From the NCBI GenBank assembly GCA_025463745.1, contig JAODBB010000219.1, positions 1 through 33,892 on the forward strand: DNA of 33,892 bases, in the 5' to 3' direction. The notes beneath the pieces are model-generated. The model did no database searches. It had not been told where the DNA came from and saw only the letters and a list, made by a program, of their open reading frames with translations. The stretch is from Subtercola sp. (lineage in GTDB: Bacteria; Actinomycetota; Actinomycetes; Actinomycetales; Microbacteriaceae). This document shows positions 15,373 through 22,853 of the stretch, in pieces; the first letter of the stretch is position 1, and each line of letters begins with the position of its first letter. Position numbers and translations under genes: made by a program.

Positions 15373-16719
15373 ATGGAGTACATTTCTGACACCGAACGCC
15401 AGTTCGGCATGTCCCAAGAACCGTTTGGTCTCGTGATCAGCGAGCTCCCCCAGGCCGAAGAGACAGGACACGATGTCTCCGAGCTTCGAGCCAAGTTTGC
15501 TGGTCTCAGCGCGACAGGCGCTGACGACGCCGCGCTGCTGGAGATCTATGCCGAGATCCCGCTCGCGCCGCCCGCAGACTGGCCCTACTTCGAGAAGTCC
15601 TCGCTTGACGCGATCGTCAGCGAGTTGCCGGCCGCGGAAGTGACCAGCCCGCCGTACGGTGACGCTCTCCGCGACAAGATCCGCGGGGCTTGGTACGGGC
15701 GGGTGGCCGGCAACATGCTCGGCAAACCGGTGGAGCACGGCTTCCAGCGCCCCGTCTTGAAGGCTTACCTCGAATCAAAGTCTGCCTATCCGCTCGAGGA
15801 CTACGTCCCGATCGACTCAGACCGTCTCAGCGAGGATGGATTCTTCGCGGCCGAGTGGATGTCCTATGACAAGCTGCGGCGCGGTGGAATTCAGGGTGGA
15901 GTGCGAGATGACGACGTCGACTACACGGTTCTCGGACTACATCTGCTCGAGACCTACGGCAAGGACTTCACCACCTATGACGTGGCGAGGGAGTGGCTGC
16001 TGCGGCTCCCACTCCAGCAGACCTACACCGCCGAACGCGCAACGTACAACAATCTCGTACGCGAAGTCCCCCTTGACGACGCGGGCGAGTTCCAGAACCC
16101 GTTCCGCGAGTGGATTGGTGCGCTGATTCGCGCGGATATCTTCGGTTTTGTGTTCCCCGGCGATCCTCGACGTGCTGCCGAGTTCGCTCATCGAGACGCA
16201 ATCCTCAGCCATCGGGCGAACGGTGTCTATGGCGAGATGTGGGCCGCAGCCCTAATCTCCTCAGCGTTCACCGCCAAATCACCCGAGGCCTCCATACAAG
16301 AGTCCCTTCTCCATATCCCCGCACGATCCAGGCTTGCGGAAGAGATCAGACGCGTTGCTGACGACTTCGCCGCCGGCAAGAGCTGGGAGAGCGCAGCTGA
16401 CGCGCTCGACGAGCGGTACGAAGGCATGAGCTGGGTCCACACCATAAACAACGCTGGGGCACTGGCCGCCGCCATTCTGTGGGGCAAAGGCGACTTCACC
16501 CGCACGATAGCTCTTTCGGTGCAGGCCGGACTCGACTCCGACTCGATTGGCGCCTCGGCTGGATCCTGGGCCGGTATCTACAACGGGTTCAACGCAATCC
16601 CGTCGCACTGGGTGGAACCTCTCAACGGACGCACCGTTAGTGCAGTCTTCGGATACGGCGAGATCGTGCTCGAAGAGCAGGTTGATCGCACACTAAAGGT
16701 CATGAAAGACCTGTCCTGA
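15373..16719 (+). CDS. ADP-ribosylglycohydrolase-family protein, variant active site
   Basis: A 448-residue enzyme of the ARH/DraG fold, which uses two metal ions to cleave N- or O-glycosidic bonds to ribose. The core starts near residue 98 after an N-terminal extension; KIRGAWYGRVAGNMLGKPVE (103-121) corresponds to the usual G-x-GDALG-x-P-x-E. The first metal motif is DDDVDYT (179-185) instead of DDT, and the second is GLDSDSIG (386-393) instead of GGDTDTI, keeping D388 and D390. The usual partner segment HTINNAGALAAAIL precedes it. A good AAAGGAG lies 5 bases before ATG 15373. The position behind an ABC importer and opposite a ribokinase suggests a catabolic riboside hydrolase rather than a protein de-ADP-ribosylase; that is inference. 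Confidence 0.85.
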   Translation: MEYISDTERQFGMSQEPFGLVISELPQAEETGHDVSELRAKFAGLSATGADDAALLEIYAEIPLAPPADWPYFEKSSLDAIVSELPAAEVTSPPYGDALRDKIRGAWYGRVAGNMLGKPVEHGFQRPVLKAYLESKSAYPLEDYVPIDSDRLSEDGFFAAEWMSYDKLRRGGIQGGVRDDDVDYTVLGLHLLETYGKDFTTYDVAREWLLRLPLQQTYTAERATYNNLVREVPLDDAGEFQNPFREWIGALIRADIFGFVFPGDPRRAAEFAHRDAILSHRANGVYGEMWAAALISSAFTAKSPEASIQESLLHIPARSRLAEEIRRVADDFAAGKSWESAADALDERYEGMSWVHTINNAGALAAAILWGKGDFTRTIALSVQAGLDSDSIGASAGSWAGIYNGFNAIPSHWVEPLNGRTVSAVFGYGEIVLEEQVDRTLKVMKDLS

Positions 16720-16804
16720 TCCAGAGAGGTGCATTGGCTTACCAGAACGCGCTCAGGCGACAATAGAGGCTCCTTTCTCACCCTGAGGTCGGTAACCCCG
16801 CACC

Positions 16805-16854
16805 GCGAAAAGAGCGGAGCGGCTCCCTAACAGGGGCAGCTCCGCTCTTTTCGC
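16805..16854. terminator. Strong bidirectional terminator hairpin
   Basis: A perfect 16-bp inverted repeat, GCGAAAAGAGCGGAGC (16805-16820) and its complement (16839-16854), encloses an 18-base loop that can pair further (CTCCC with GGGG). Both outer ends carry A/T runs, so it can act for the plus-strand ADP-ribosylglycohydrolase gene and for the minus-strand oxidoreductase gene that converge here. Confidence 0.85.
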
Positions 16855-16920
16855 GCGAGATATCCCGCCCCAACGTATCCGAAGCATGCGACCGTCTTTC
16901 CCTGCTGAGACGACGCGGCG

Positions 16921-17802
16921 TCAGGAGCCGATCTCTGCCAGGCGCGGCACGATCGGCGCCAGACCGCGTACGAAGGCGACCGGGTCTGGTGCGGCTCCTG
17001 GCGCGAGCCCGACGAGGGAGACACCCAGTTTGGAGTACTGCTCCATCGTCTGCAGAAAACCGTCCGGGTCGGCCAGAGGCGTGAGCTGCCCACCCTGCAC
17101 CGTGATCTTGATGGTGGAGAAGTCGCGCCCGAGGTCGTCGCAGTGCTTCTTGAGCACGTCGATCTTGTGCGACAACGTCTCGGCATCCGTCGCGAAGAGG
17201 TTGCACGCGTCGGCGTACTGGGCGACGAGCCGCAGCGTCTTCCGCTCTCCGCCGCCGCCGATCAGGATCGGGGGCCTGGGCTTCTGCACCGTTGCCGGGA
17301 TGTTGATCGTCTCGGCGAGCTGGTAGTACTTTCCCTCGTAGGGTCCTTCCTCGTCGCTCCACATCTGCTGCACGATCTGCAGAGCCTCCTCGAGTCGCTC
17401 GAAGCGGTGTTTCAGTTCTGGATACGGCACACCGAGCGCCTTGTGCTCGCGCTCATACCAGGCGGCGCCGATGCCGAGAAAGGCGCGCCCCTCCGAGAGC
17501 ACGTCGAGCGTGGTGACGATCTTAGCCAGCAGGCCGGGATGACGGTAGGTGACGCCCGTGACCATCAGGCCCAGCTGCATCCGGCTCGTCACGGCGGCCA
17601 CAAAACCGAGCGAGGTGTAGCCCTCGAGCATCGGGTCATGCGCGGTGGCGAACAGCTCCATCTGAAAGTAGTGGTCCATCATCGTGAACCAGGTGCTGCC
17701 GATCTCCTCGGCGGCGATGGCCGTATCCCGCAGCAGCGGGGCCATCTTCTCGGGGGGCGTGTCGGGGTGGGTGAAGTTCATGTAATGGATGCCGAGCTGC
17801 AT
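16921..17802 (-). CDS. LLM-class F420-dependent oxidoreductase (TIGR03560-like)
   Basis: A 293-residue luciferase-fold, F420-type oxidoreductase. Hallmarks are the start MQLGIHYMNFTHPD, the motif GSTWFTMMDHYFQ, MVTGVTYRHPGLLAKIVTTL, the loop AFLGIGAAWYEREHKALGVP and PPILIGGGGERKTLRLVAQY. The last are typical of F420-binding members of the family. The substrate is unknown. ATG 17802 is used because the conserved N-terminal strand starts immediately; the Shine-Dalgarno is weak. It is distinct from the other F420-type enzyme near 5.1-6.0 kb, which belongs to another subfamily. Confidence 0.9.
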   Translation of the reverse strand: MQLGIHYMNFTHPDTPPEKMAPLLRDTAIAAEEIGSTWFTMMDHYFQMELFATAHDPMLEGYTSLGFVAAVTSRMQLGLMVTGVTYRHPGLLAKIVTTLDVLSEGRAFLGIGAAWYEREHKALGVPYPELKHRFERLEEALQIVQQMWSDEEGPYEGKYYQLAETINIPATVQKPRPPILIGGGGERKTLRLVAQYADACNLFATDAETLSHKIDVLKKHCDDLGRDFSTIKITVQGGQLTPLADPDGFLQTMEQYSKLGVSLVGLAPGAAPDPVAFVRGLAPIVPRLAEIGS

Positions 17803-17860
17803 GTTTTCATGCTATCCCCGTCGTGATCCGCCGCCGGCACGCCAGCAGCAACGTACGCAA

Positions 17861-18493
17861 TCATTCAGTGATGAAGATGGCGTGATCGATCCACTCCGGG
17901 TTGGTCAGAGCGTCGACCGAGGCTCGGCCGACGGTGTCGAATGTGGTGCTGTAGTGCCACCACACAGCCCGATCGACACCGAAGCGATAGGTCGGCTTAC
18001 TCGTGCCGGGGATGAGACGGGACGGCCTGAGGATCGTCCACTGCACCCCGCTGGCCCGAATGACTTCTTCCATTTCCCGGGTATCCGGGAACACCGCTCC
18101 GAACAGCCGAGCGACGATCGGTTTCGCGATAAAGCGCGACAGCGGATCATCACCCTGCACGTACGCACCCGCCGCCGACACCACGACGAGCCGCGACACG
18201 TGCGCTGCGGCCATCGCGGTCAACAGTGCGGCCGCACCGTCGTGCAACACCGAACGATCAGCCACGGCCGAGGTTTCGCGAGCGTGACCCAGGCAGGAGA
18301 TCACTGCATCGGCATCGCGGATAGCATCGCTCAGTGCGGCAACGTCACGTGCATCCGCGATTCTGACCATCGTCTCTTTAGGCGCAGTGCCAGCGGTTCG
18401 CACAACCGAGATAACGTCGTGACCCTCCGAACGAGCGCGAGCCACCGTGGCCGCACCACTTCTTCCTGACGCACCGACAACAGCAACACGCAT
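17861..18493 (-). CDS. NAD(P)-binding NmrA/SDR-like protein
   Basis: A 210-residue Rossmann-fold protein of the NAD(P)H-binding (NmrA-like, atypical SDR) group. The dinucleotide motif is VGASGRSGAATVARA at the N-terminus, followed by DARDVAALSDAIRDADAVIS, VSRLVVVSAAGAY and the EEVIRASGVQWTILRPSRL signature. No catalytic YxxxK is seen, as usual for this group. ATG 18493 is preferred to the TTG just before it. The gene runs divergently from a TetR regulator gene (56 bp between starts) whose operator-like sites lie between them, so it is the probable target of that regulator. Confidence 0.88.
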   Translation of the reverse strand: MRVAVVGASGRSGAATVARARSEGHDVISVVRTAGTAPKETMVRIADARDVAALSDAIRDADAVISCLGHARETSAVADRSVLHDGAAALLTAMAAAHVSRLVVVSAAGAYVQGDDPLSRFIAKPIVARLFGAVFPDTREMEEVIRASGVQWTILRPSRLIPGTSKPTYRFGVDRAVWWHYSTTFDTVGRASVDALTNPEWIDHAIFITE

Positions 18494-18519
18494 CAATCGA
18501 CCTGCTCAATTTAGGAGTG

Positions 18520-18549
18520 AGTAAACACTTACTAACTACACTAGTAAAC
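18520..18549. promoter_or_regulatory. Operator-like AGTAA repeats between NmrA-like and TetR genes
   Basis: An inverted repeat AGTAA-ACAC-TTACT covers 18520-18533, and a third half-site AGTAAAC (18543-18549) ends at the ATG of the TetR gene. On the minus strand this reads as repeated GTTTACT. Such sites between divergent genes are typical TetR operators. Confidence 0.5.
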
Positions 18550-19146
18550 ATGCCATCAGCCGAGGAAGTCAAGCCAGCCCGCGAACGGATCCTCGATGCC
18601 GCCGCCGCAGTCATGCGCGAGAAGGGGGTCGCGAACGCGACGACCAAGGCCATCGCCGCTGCGGCCGACTATTCGGAGGCGATGCTTTACAAGCACTTCG
18701 CCGACAAGCAGGAACTGTTCCTCCTTGTGCTCAAGGAACGCCTGCCCGCGCTGCGCCCCGCACTGGCCGCCGTAGGCACCGGCGATCTAGCGGCGAATCT
18801 CGCGACAATCGTCCAGCAGCTGATGGACTACTTCGCCGAGCTGTTCCCGATGTCAGTCTCGATCTTCAGCGCACCCGACCTTCTGGTACAGCATCGCGAA
18901 GGTATCGCCCGCCACGGCGGCCTCGGCCCGGCCGCTCCGATCCGGATGCTGGCTGGTTACCTCGACGAGGAACGCGCGGCAGGACGCATCCGCGCGGATG
19001 CCGACACTTCCGCCGCCGCCCAACTACTCGTCGGCATCGCCTTTCACCAAGGCTTCCTTGCCGCATTCGAGGGCAACACATCGGTGACTGGCGCGACCAC
19101 CCTCGCATCTGCGGCCGTCACCACAATACTTGCGCCGCTCACTTAG
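18550..19146 (+). CDS. TetR-family transcriptional regulator
   Basis: A 198-residue TetR-type regulator. The N-terminal DNA-binding domain is readable: ARERILDAAAAVMREKGVAN, TTKAIAAAADYSEAMLYKHF and ADKQELFLLVL. The C-terminal ligand domain is variable as expected. ATG 18550 is chosen over a GTG at 18517 because the longer start would place the palindrome at 18520-18533 inside the coding region and adds 11 residues not typical of the family. No clear Shine-Dalgarno is visible. It probably represses the divergent NmrA-like gene and itself. The gene ends 20 bp before a shared terminator hairpin. Confidence 0.88.
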   Translation: MPSAEEVKPARERILDAAAAVMREKGVANATTKAIAAAADYSEAMLYKHFADKQELFLLVLKERLPALRPALAAVGTGDLAANLATIVQQLMDYFAELFPMSVSIFSAPDLLVQHREGIARHGGLGPAAPIRMLAGYLDEERAAGRIRADADTSAAAQLLVGIAFHQGFLAAFEGNTSVTGATTLASAAVTTILAPLT

Positions 19147-19165
19147 CACTTCGATCAGAGCAACA

Positions 19166-19191
19166 AAAAGCCCCGGAATTCCGGGGCTTTT
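19166..19191. terminator. Bidirectional terminator between TetR gene and tRNA-Gln
   Basis: A perfect palindrome, AAAAGCCCCGGAA followed by its complement TTCCGGGGCTTTT, gives a GC-rich 7-bp stem with an AATT loop flanked by A and T runs on both sides. It can terminate the tRNA transcript on the minus strand and the TetR transcript on the plus strand. Confidence 0.88.
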
Positions 19192-19195
19192 ACTG

Positions 19196-19267
19196 CTGGG
19201 GTACCTGGACTCGAACCAAGAACAAAAGAATCAGAATCTTCCGTGTTGCCAATTACACCATACCCCA
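19196..19267 (-). tRNA. tRNA-Gln, anticodon CTG
   Basis: The minus strand folds as a 72-base tRNA. The acceptor arms TGGGGTA and TACCCCA pair, the D arm contains AATTGGC, and the anticodon stem GAAGA/TCTTT holds the loop TTCTGAT with anticodon CTG (reads CAG, glutamine). The T arm contains GGTTCGAGTCC. The 3' CCA is not encoded. The terminator palindrome lies directly downstream, and gltX is encoded nearby. Confidence 0.95.
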
Positions 19268-19440
19268 ATGGCCAAAACCGAAGCTCGGGCCAGCTACCGA
19301 CTTTAGCCTACGTTGGCGCTGCGCCCAAACCGAGCACGGGCATCCACTCGCCGTCGGCACCATCGGCACCGCACAATCGTCGGAGCTCGGCGAAACCGAG
19401 GCTCCCCGTGGCGGAGGATTGCCTCAGCTCCGACCGTTCT

Positions 19441-19530
19441 CGTCACGCCAGCGTCTCGTCACGCCAGCGTCTCGCCAGTGCACGTGTCACGCCGCCGCCA
19501 GCGCCAGTCAGCGCCAGCCAGCGCCAGCGT
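19441..19530. repeat. GCCAGCG-rich short direct repeats
   Basis: The 16-mer CGTCACGCCAGCGTCT occurs twice in tandem (19441-19456 and 19457-19472). It is followed by a decaying series of CGCCAG(C/T) units up to the end of the VOC gene at 19530. The rest of the 262-bp gap from 19268 shows nothing I can identify. Confidence 0.6.
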
Positions 19531-19952
19531 CATGCGGCCGGCGCGCCCGCCACGTTCACCAGCCAGGCCACCCCGAACGGGTCGATACACATGCCGAAGC
19601 TGTCACCCCACGGCGCCGTGTTCATGGGCATCGTGACGGTGCCTCCCTCGGAGAGCTTCGTGTAGTACCCCGACAACTCCTCCAAGTCTTCCGCAGGCCC
19701 GCTGAGCGAAACCGAGATGTTGTTACCCGGGTTGTATTCCATGCTGTTGGGCGTGTCGGCCACCATCAGCGTGAATCCGCTCGAGCTGGTCAGTTGAGAG
19801 TGCATGATCTTGTCGACTTCGGCCGGGTCTTCGCTGGCCTGAAATTCGCCGAAAGTGCTGCGCGTGATCTCGCCCCCGAACACGCTCTGGTAGAAGTCGA
19901 GCGCGGCCCGGGCGTTGTCGCGAAAGCTGAGGTACGGGTTGAGAATGGCCAT
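19530..19952 (-). CDS. PhnB-like VOC family protein
   Basis: A 140-residue vicinal-oxygen-chelate-fold protein of the PhnB-like group. It begins MAILNPYLSFRDNARAALDF, followed by YQSVFGGEI, SGFTLMVADTP and WGDSFGMCIDPFGVAWLVN, the classical pattern. PhnB-like proteins have no firmly assigned reaction; some are 3-demethylubiquinone methyltransferase-like in annotation only. A strong AAAGGAG lies 6 bases before ATG 19952. Tandem GCCAGCG-type repeats adjoin its 3' end. It lies between tRNA-Gln and the flavoprotein gene and appears to be a single-gene unit. Confidence 0.9.
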   Translation of the reverse strand: MAILNPYLSFRDNARAALDFYQSVFGGEITRSTFGEFQASEDPAEVDKIMHSQLTSSSGFTLMVADTPNSMEYNPGNNISVSLSGPAEDLEELSGYYTKLSEGGTVTMPMNTAPWGDSFGMCIDPFGVAWLVNVAGAPAA

Positions 19953-20076
19953 GAAGAGCTCCTTTGTTTACACTGTCCACACGTCGGTACGCGACCCATT
20001 ATTGCGCCAGAGCCCTCAGTTAGGGAATGGCAACCAACAAGAACGGTGCAGATCGAGCCGGTGAACTGACGTGTCT

Positions 20077-21117
20077 TTAGAGCAATCCGATCAGGTGCCG
20101 GTTGATGGCCGCCGCCACGCGTGCGCCCTCCCCGGCAGCAACGATGAGCTGCTGAGCCCCCGGGGGTGTGGAATCTCCGGCCGCGAACACACCCGTGCAG
20201 GAGGTGCGGCCGTGCGCATCCACCACCAGTAGTTTGTCGGCACTCGTCTCGAGGCCGAGCATGCCGTGGTAGTCGAGCGCCGTCGTGTAGATCGGCCGGA
20301 TGAAGCCGCCGCTGCGCAACACGACCGTTCCGTCATCGAGCGAAACCCCGGTCATGCCCTCACGATCGCCCTCGATGTCGGCGATTCGGCGCCGTTCGAC
20401 ACCGATTCCGCGGGCACCCAATGCGGCCTCGTCGTGCGTGGAGAGCTCGGCGACGCCGTTCGTGAACACGATCAGGTCGTTCGACCACTGCGAAAGCAGC
20501 AAGGCGCGTTCGGCGAGATCTGGGCTCTCGCCGATGAGGGCGAGCGGGGCATCCGACTTCTCGTAGCCATCGCATTCGGTGCAACTGTGCAGGCTCGTGC
20601 CGTAATAGGCGCGGATGCTCGGCAGCGCCGGCAGCGTCTCGAGAAGCCCCGTGGCGATGAGCACCGTGCGAGCCGTGGCGACGCGGTCTGCCGAGCCACG
20701 GATGCCCGTCGAATGCACCACGAACAGCGACTCGACGTGCGGGGCGTACTGGCCGGCGCTGGCGGCGCCCTCCCCCACCGGCGGCACGGCGACACGGTCG
20801 ATCGACGAAACGAGCGCCTGGTGGAAGCTCGCCTCGGGGTATGACTCGAACTCTTCGCGGCCGAGTCTGCGCAGCTCGAGGGGCGAGACTCCGTCGCGGG
20901 TGAGAAAACCGTGCGACATGAGCGTGGCCGAATGCCTCGGGCGATTGCTGTCGAGCATGAGCACACGACGGCGGGCGCGCACGAGGTTGAGGCCGGCGCT
21001 GAGGCCGGCGGGTCCGGCGCCGATGATGATGACGTCGAATACGTCACCGGAATCGGGCGCTGCGCCAGCCGCACCAGCTGTGCCAGCCGCACCAGCCGAC
21101 CGTACGATGACGACCAC
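20077..21117 (-). CDS. Thioredoxin-reductase-like FAD-dependent oxidoreductase with CxxC
   Basis: A 346-residue flavoprotein of the thioredoxin reductase fold. FAD binding is shown by VIIIGAGPAGLSAGL (30-44) and the C-terminal GVFAAGDSTPPGAQQLIVAA. A redox pair C179/C182 lies in HSCTECDGYE. The region that should bind NADPH reads LALIGESPDLAERALLL and lacks both the GxGxxA loop and the HRR-type arginine pair of TrxB, so the electron partner may not be NADPH. The C-x-x-C-x-G-Y-E context recalls dithiol oxidases such as GliT and HlmI. The GTG at 21117 follows the gltX stop by two bases, and the first 24 residues are an Ala/Gly-rich extension, so the start is uncertain. Confidence 0.82.
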   Translation of the reverse strand: MVVIVRSAGAAGTAGAAGAAPDSGDVFDVIIIGAGPAGLSAGLNLVRARRRVLMLDSNRPRHSATLMSHGFLTRDGVSPLELRRLGREEFESYPEASFHQALVSSIDRVAVPPVGEGAASAGQYAPHVESLFVVHSTGIRGSADRVATARTVLIATGLLETLPALPSIRAYYGTSLHSCTECDGYEKSDAPLALIGESPDLAERALLLSQWSNDLIVFTNGVAELSTHDEAALGARGIGVERRRIADIEGDREGMTGVSLDDGTVVLRSGGFIRPIYTTALDYHGMLGLETSADKLLVVDAHGRTSCTGVFAAGDSTPPGAQQLIVAAGEGARVAAAINRHLIGLL

Positions 21118-21119
21118 GA

Positions 21120-22712
21120 CTACGAGGAAGGCGCTGCGGGAGTGTCAGCCGCAGCCGCACCCGTACCAGCCGCGTGGGCCGCGGCCGTGCCGGCCTCACT
21201 GTGCCAGACCGCCAGCCTGTCGAGCCGCGCGAGCGTCTCGGGCTTGCCGAGAATCTGCATCGACTCGAACAGCGGCGGCGAGATCTTGCGCCCAGAAAGC
21301 GCCACACGCAGCGGGCCGTACGCGTTGCGCGGCTTGAGGCCGAGACCCTCGATCAGTGCGACGGCGAGGTCGTCTTTGATGCGGTCGTGGTTCCAGTCCG
21401 AGACTTCGATCAGCTCGAGCGATCCCACGGCGGCCGCCAGAATCTCGCCCGTGCTGCCCGTGAGGGTGGCGAGGGCATCCTCGTGGTAGTCGAACTCGTT
21501 CGTCGCCGCGAACAGCGGCCCGAGCAGTGCCGGCACCTCGCCGAGCAGCGCCACGCGCTCCTGCACCAGAGGGGCGGCTTCGGCGAGCAGGGCCTGCTGT
21601 GCATCCGTCAGCGGCTCGGTCAGCACGCCGGCCGTAACCAGATACGGAATCGTGCGGGCCGCAAAATCGCTCACGTCGAGCAACCGAATGTGGTCGCCGT
21701 TGATCGACTCGGCCTTCTTCAGGTCGAACCGGGCGGGGTTCGGGTTCACGTTGACCACGTCGAACGCCGCCACCATCTCGTCGATCGAGAACACATCACG
21801 ATCGTGCGTGAGCGACCAGCCGAGCAGGGCGAGGTAGTTGACGAGCCCCTCGGGAATGAACCCGCGCTCCCGGTGCAGAAACAGATTCGACTCGGGGTCG
21901 CGCTTGCTGAGCTTCTTGTTGCCGTCGCCCATCACGTAGGGCAGATGCCCGAAGCGCGGGATGAACGTGGTCACACCGATGTCGACGAGAGCGTCATACA
22001 GGGCGATCTGCCGCGGGGTCGAGCTGAGCAGGTCTTCGCCGCGCAGAACATGGGTGATACCCATCAGCGCATCGTCGACCGGATTCACGAAGGTGTACAG
22101 CGGGGTGCCGTTCTGCCGCACGACCACGAAGTCGACGAACGATCCGGCCGGAAAGGTGATCTCGCCACGCACCAGGTCGTCGAAGCTCAGCTCGGTGTCG
22201 GGCACACGCAGGCGCAGGGTGGGCAGGCGACCCTCGGCGCGGTACGCGGCTCTTTCGCCGTCGGTGAGGTTGCGGTCGAAGTTGTCGTAACCGAGCTGCT
22301 TGGCGCGGCCGTTCGCGGCGTTGCGCGCATCGATCTCTTCGGTCGTCGAGAAGCTCTCGTACAGGTGGCCGGATGCCTTCAGCCTCTCGATGAGGTCGAG
22401 GTAGATGGGGGTGCGCTGCGACTGCCGGTACGGGCCGTCGGGGCCGCCGACGTTCACGCCTTCATCCCAATCGATGCGCAGCCAGGTCAGCGCGTCGATG
22501 AGCTGCTCGTAGCTCTCTTCGGAGTCGCGTTCGGCATCGGTGTCTTCGATGCGGAAGATCAGCTTGCCGCCGGTGTGCCTGGCGTACGCCCAGTTGAACA
22601 GGGCGGTGCGGATGAGCCCGACGTGCGGGGTGCCGGTGGGCGACGGGCAGAACCTGACGCGAACGTCTGCGCCGGTGGCGGTGGAGAAGGGAGGGAGTTC
22701 TGAGGATGACAT
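21120..22712 (-). CDS. gltX: Glutamate--tRNA ligase
   Basis: A 530-residue class I aminoacyl-tRNA synthetase that charges tRNA-Glu (and in Actinobacteria usually also tRNA-Gln, followed by transamidation). The HIGH-type signature is [10 protein letters not shown] (23-32) and the KMSKS-type loop is KLSKR (267-271). [15 protein letters not shown] and [16 protein letters not shown] are further family blocks. The last 25 residues form an Ala-rich tail beyond the usual end. A TACAAT box lies 10 bases before ATG 22712 with no Shine-Dalgarno, suggesting a leaderless message. The flavoprotein gene follows after two bases and may be cotranscribed. Confidence 0.97.
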   Translation of the reverse strand: MSSSELPPFSTATGADVRVRFCPSPTGTPHVGLIRTALFNWAYARHTGGKLIFRIEDTDAERDSEESYEQLIDALTWLRIDWDEGVNVGGPDGPYRQSQRTPIYLDLIERLKASGHLYESFSTTEEIDARNAANGRAKQLGYDNFDRNLTDGERAAYRAEGRLPTLRLRVPDTELSFDDLVRGEITFPAGSFVDFVVVRQNGTPLYTFVNPVDDALMGITHVLRGEDLLSSTPRQIALYDALVDIGVTTFIPRFGHLPYVMGDGNKKLSKRDPESNLFLHRERGFIPEGLVNYLALLGWSLTHDRDVFSIDEMVAAFDVVNVNPNPARFDLKKAESINGDHIRLLDVSDFAARTIPYLVTAGVLTEPLTDAQQALLAEAAPLVQERVALLGEVPALLGPLFAATNEFDYHEDALATLTGSTGEILAAAVGSLELIEVSDWNHDRIKDDLAVALIEGLGLKPRNAYGPLRVALSGRKISPPLFESMQILGKPETLARLDRLAVWHSEAGTAAAHAAGTGAAAADTPAAPSS

Positions 22713-22722
22713 ACTGCGGTCA

Positions 22723-22728
22723 ATTGTA
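22723..22728 (-). promoter_or_regulatory. Probable -10 box of gltX (leaderless)
   Basis: TACAAT on the minus strand ends 10 bases before the gltX ATG. With a start site about 7 bases downstream, the transcript would begin within a few bases of the ATG. No convincing -35 element is seen. Confidence 0.45.
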
Positions 22729-22756
22729 TGGGCTCAGGCTAGCGCTCGGGTTAGAG

Positions 22757-22821
22757 CGGTCGGTCAGCTCAGTCGGCCAGCGCAGTCGGCCAGCGCAGTG
22801 GGTCAGCGCAGTGGGTCAGCC
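22757..22821. repeat. 13-bp tandem repeats upstream of gltX
   Basis: Four units are clear: CAGTCGGCCAGCG (22770 and 22783), CAGTGGGTCAGCG (22796) and CAGTGGGTCAGCC (22809). A diverged fifth unit precedes them at 22757. They lie between the gltX promoter and the end of the TetR gene. They show a GGCCAGCG element similar to the repeats near 19.45 kb. Confidence 0.75.
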
Positions 22822-22853
22822 CACCAACCGGCACGGTCGGTGCGCGTGACCGG

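Noticed and set aside
21174-22703. 509-codon plus-strand frame antisense to gltX
   Set aside because: It mirrors gltX, is Gly/Arg/His-rich, has no recognisable domain, and arises from high-GC third positions of the real gene.
22757-22821. CRISPR array
   Set aside because: The 13-bp units are contiguous with no spacers and no cas genes are near.
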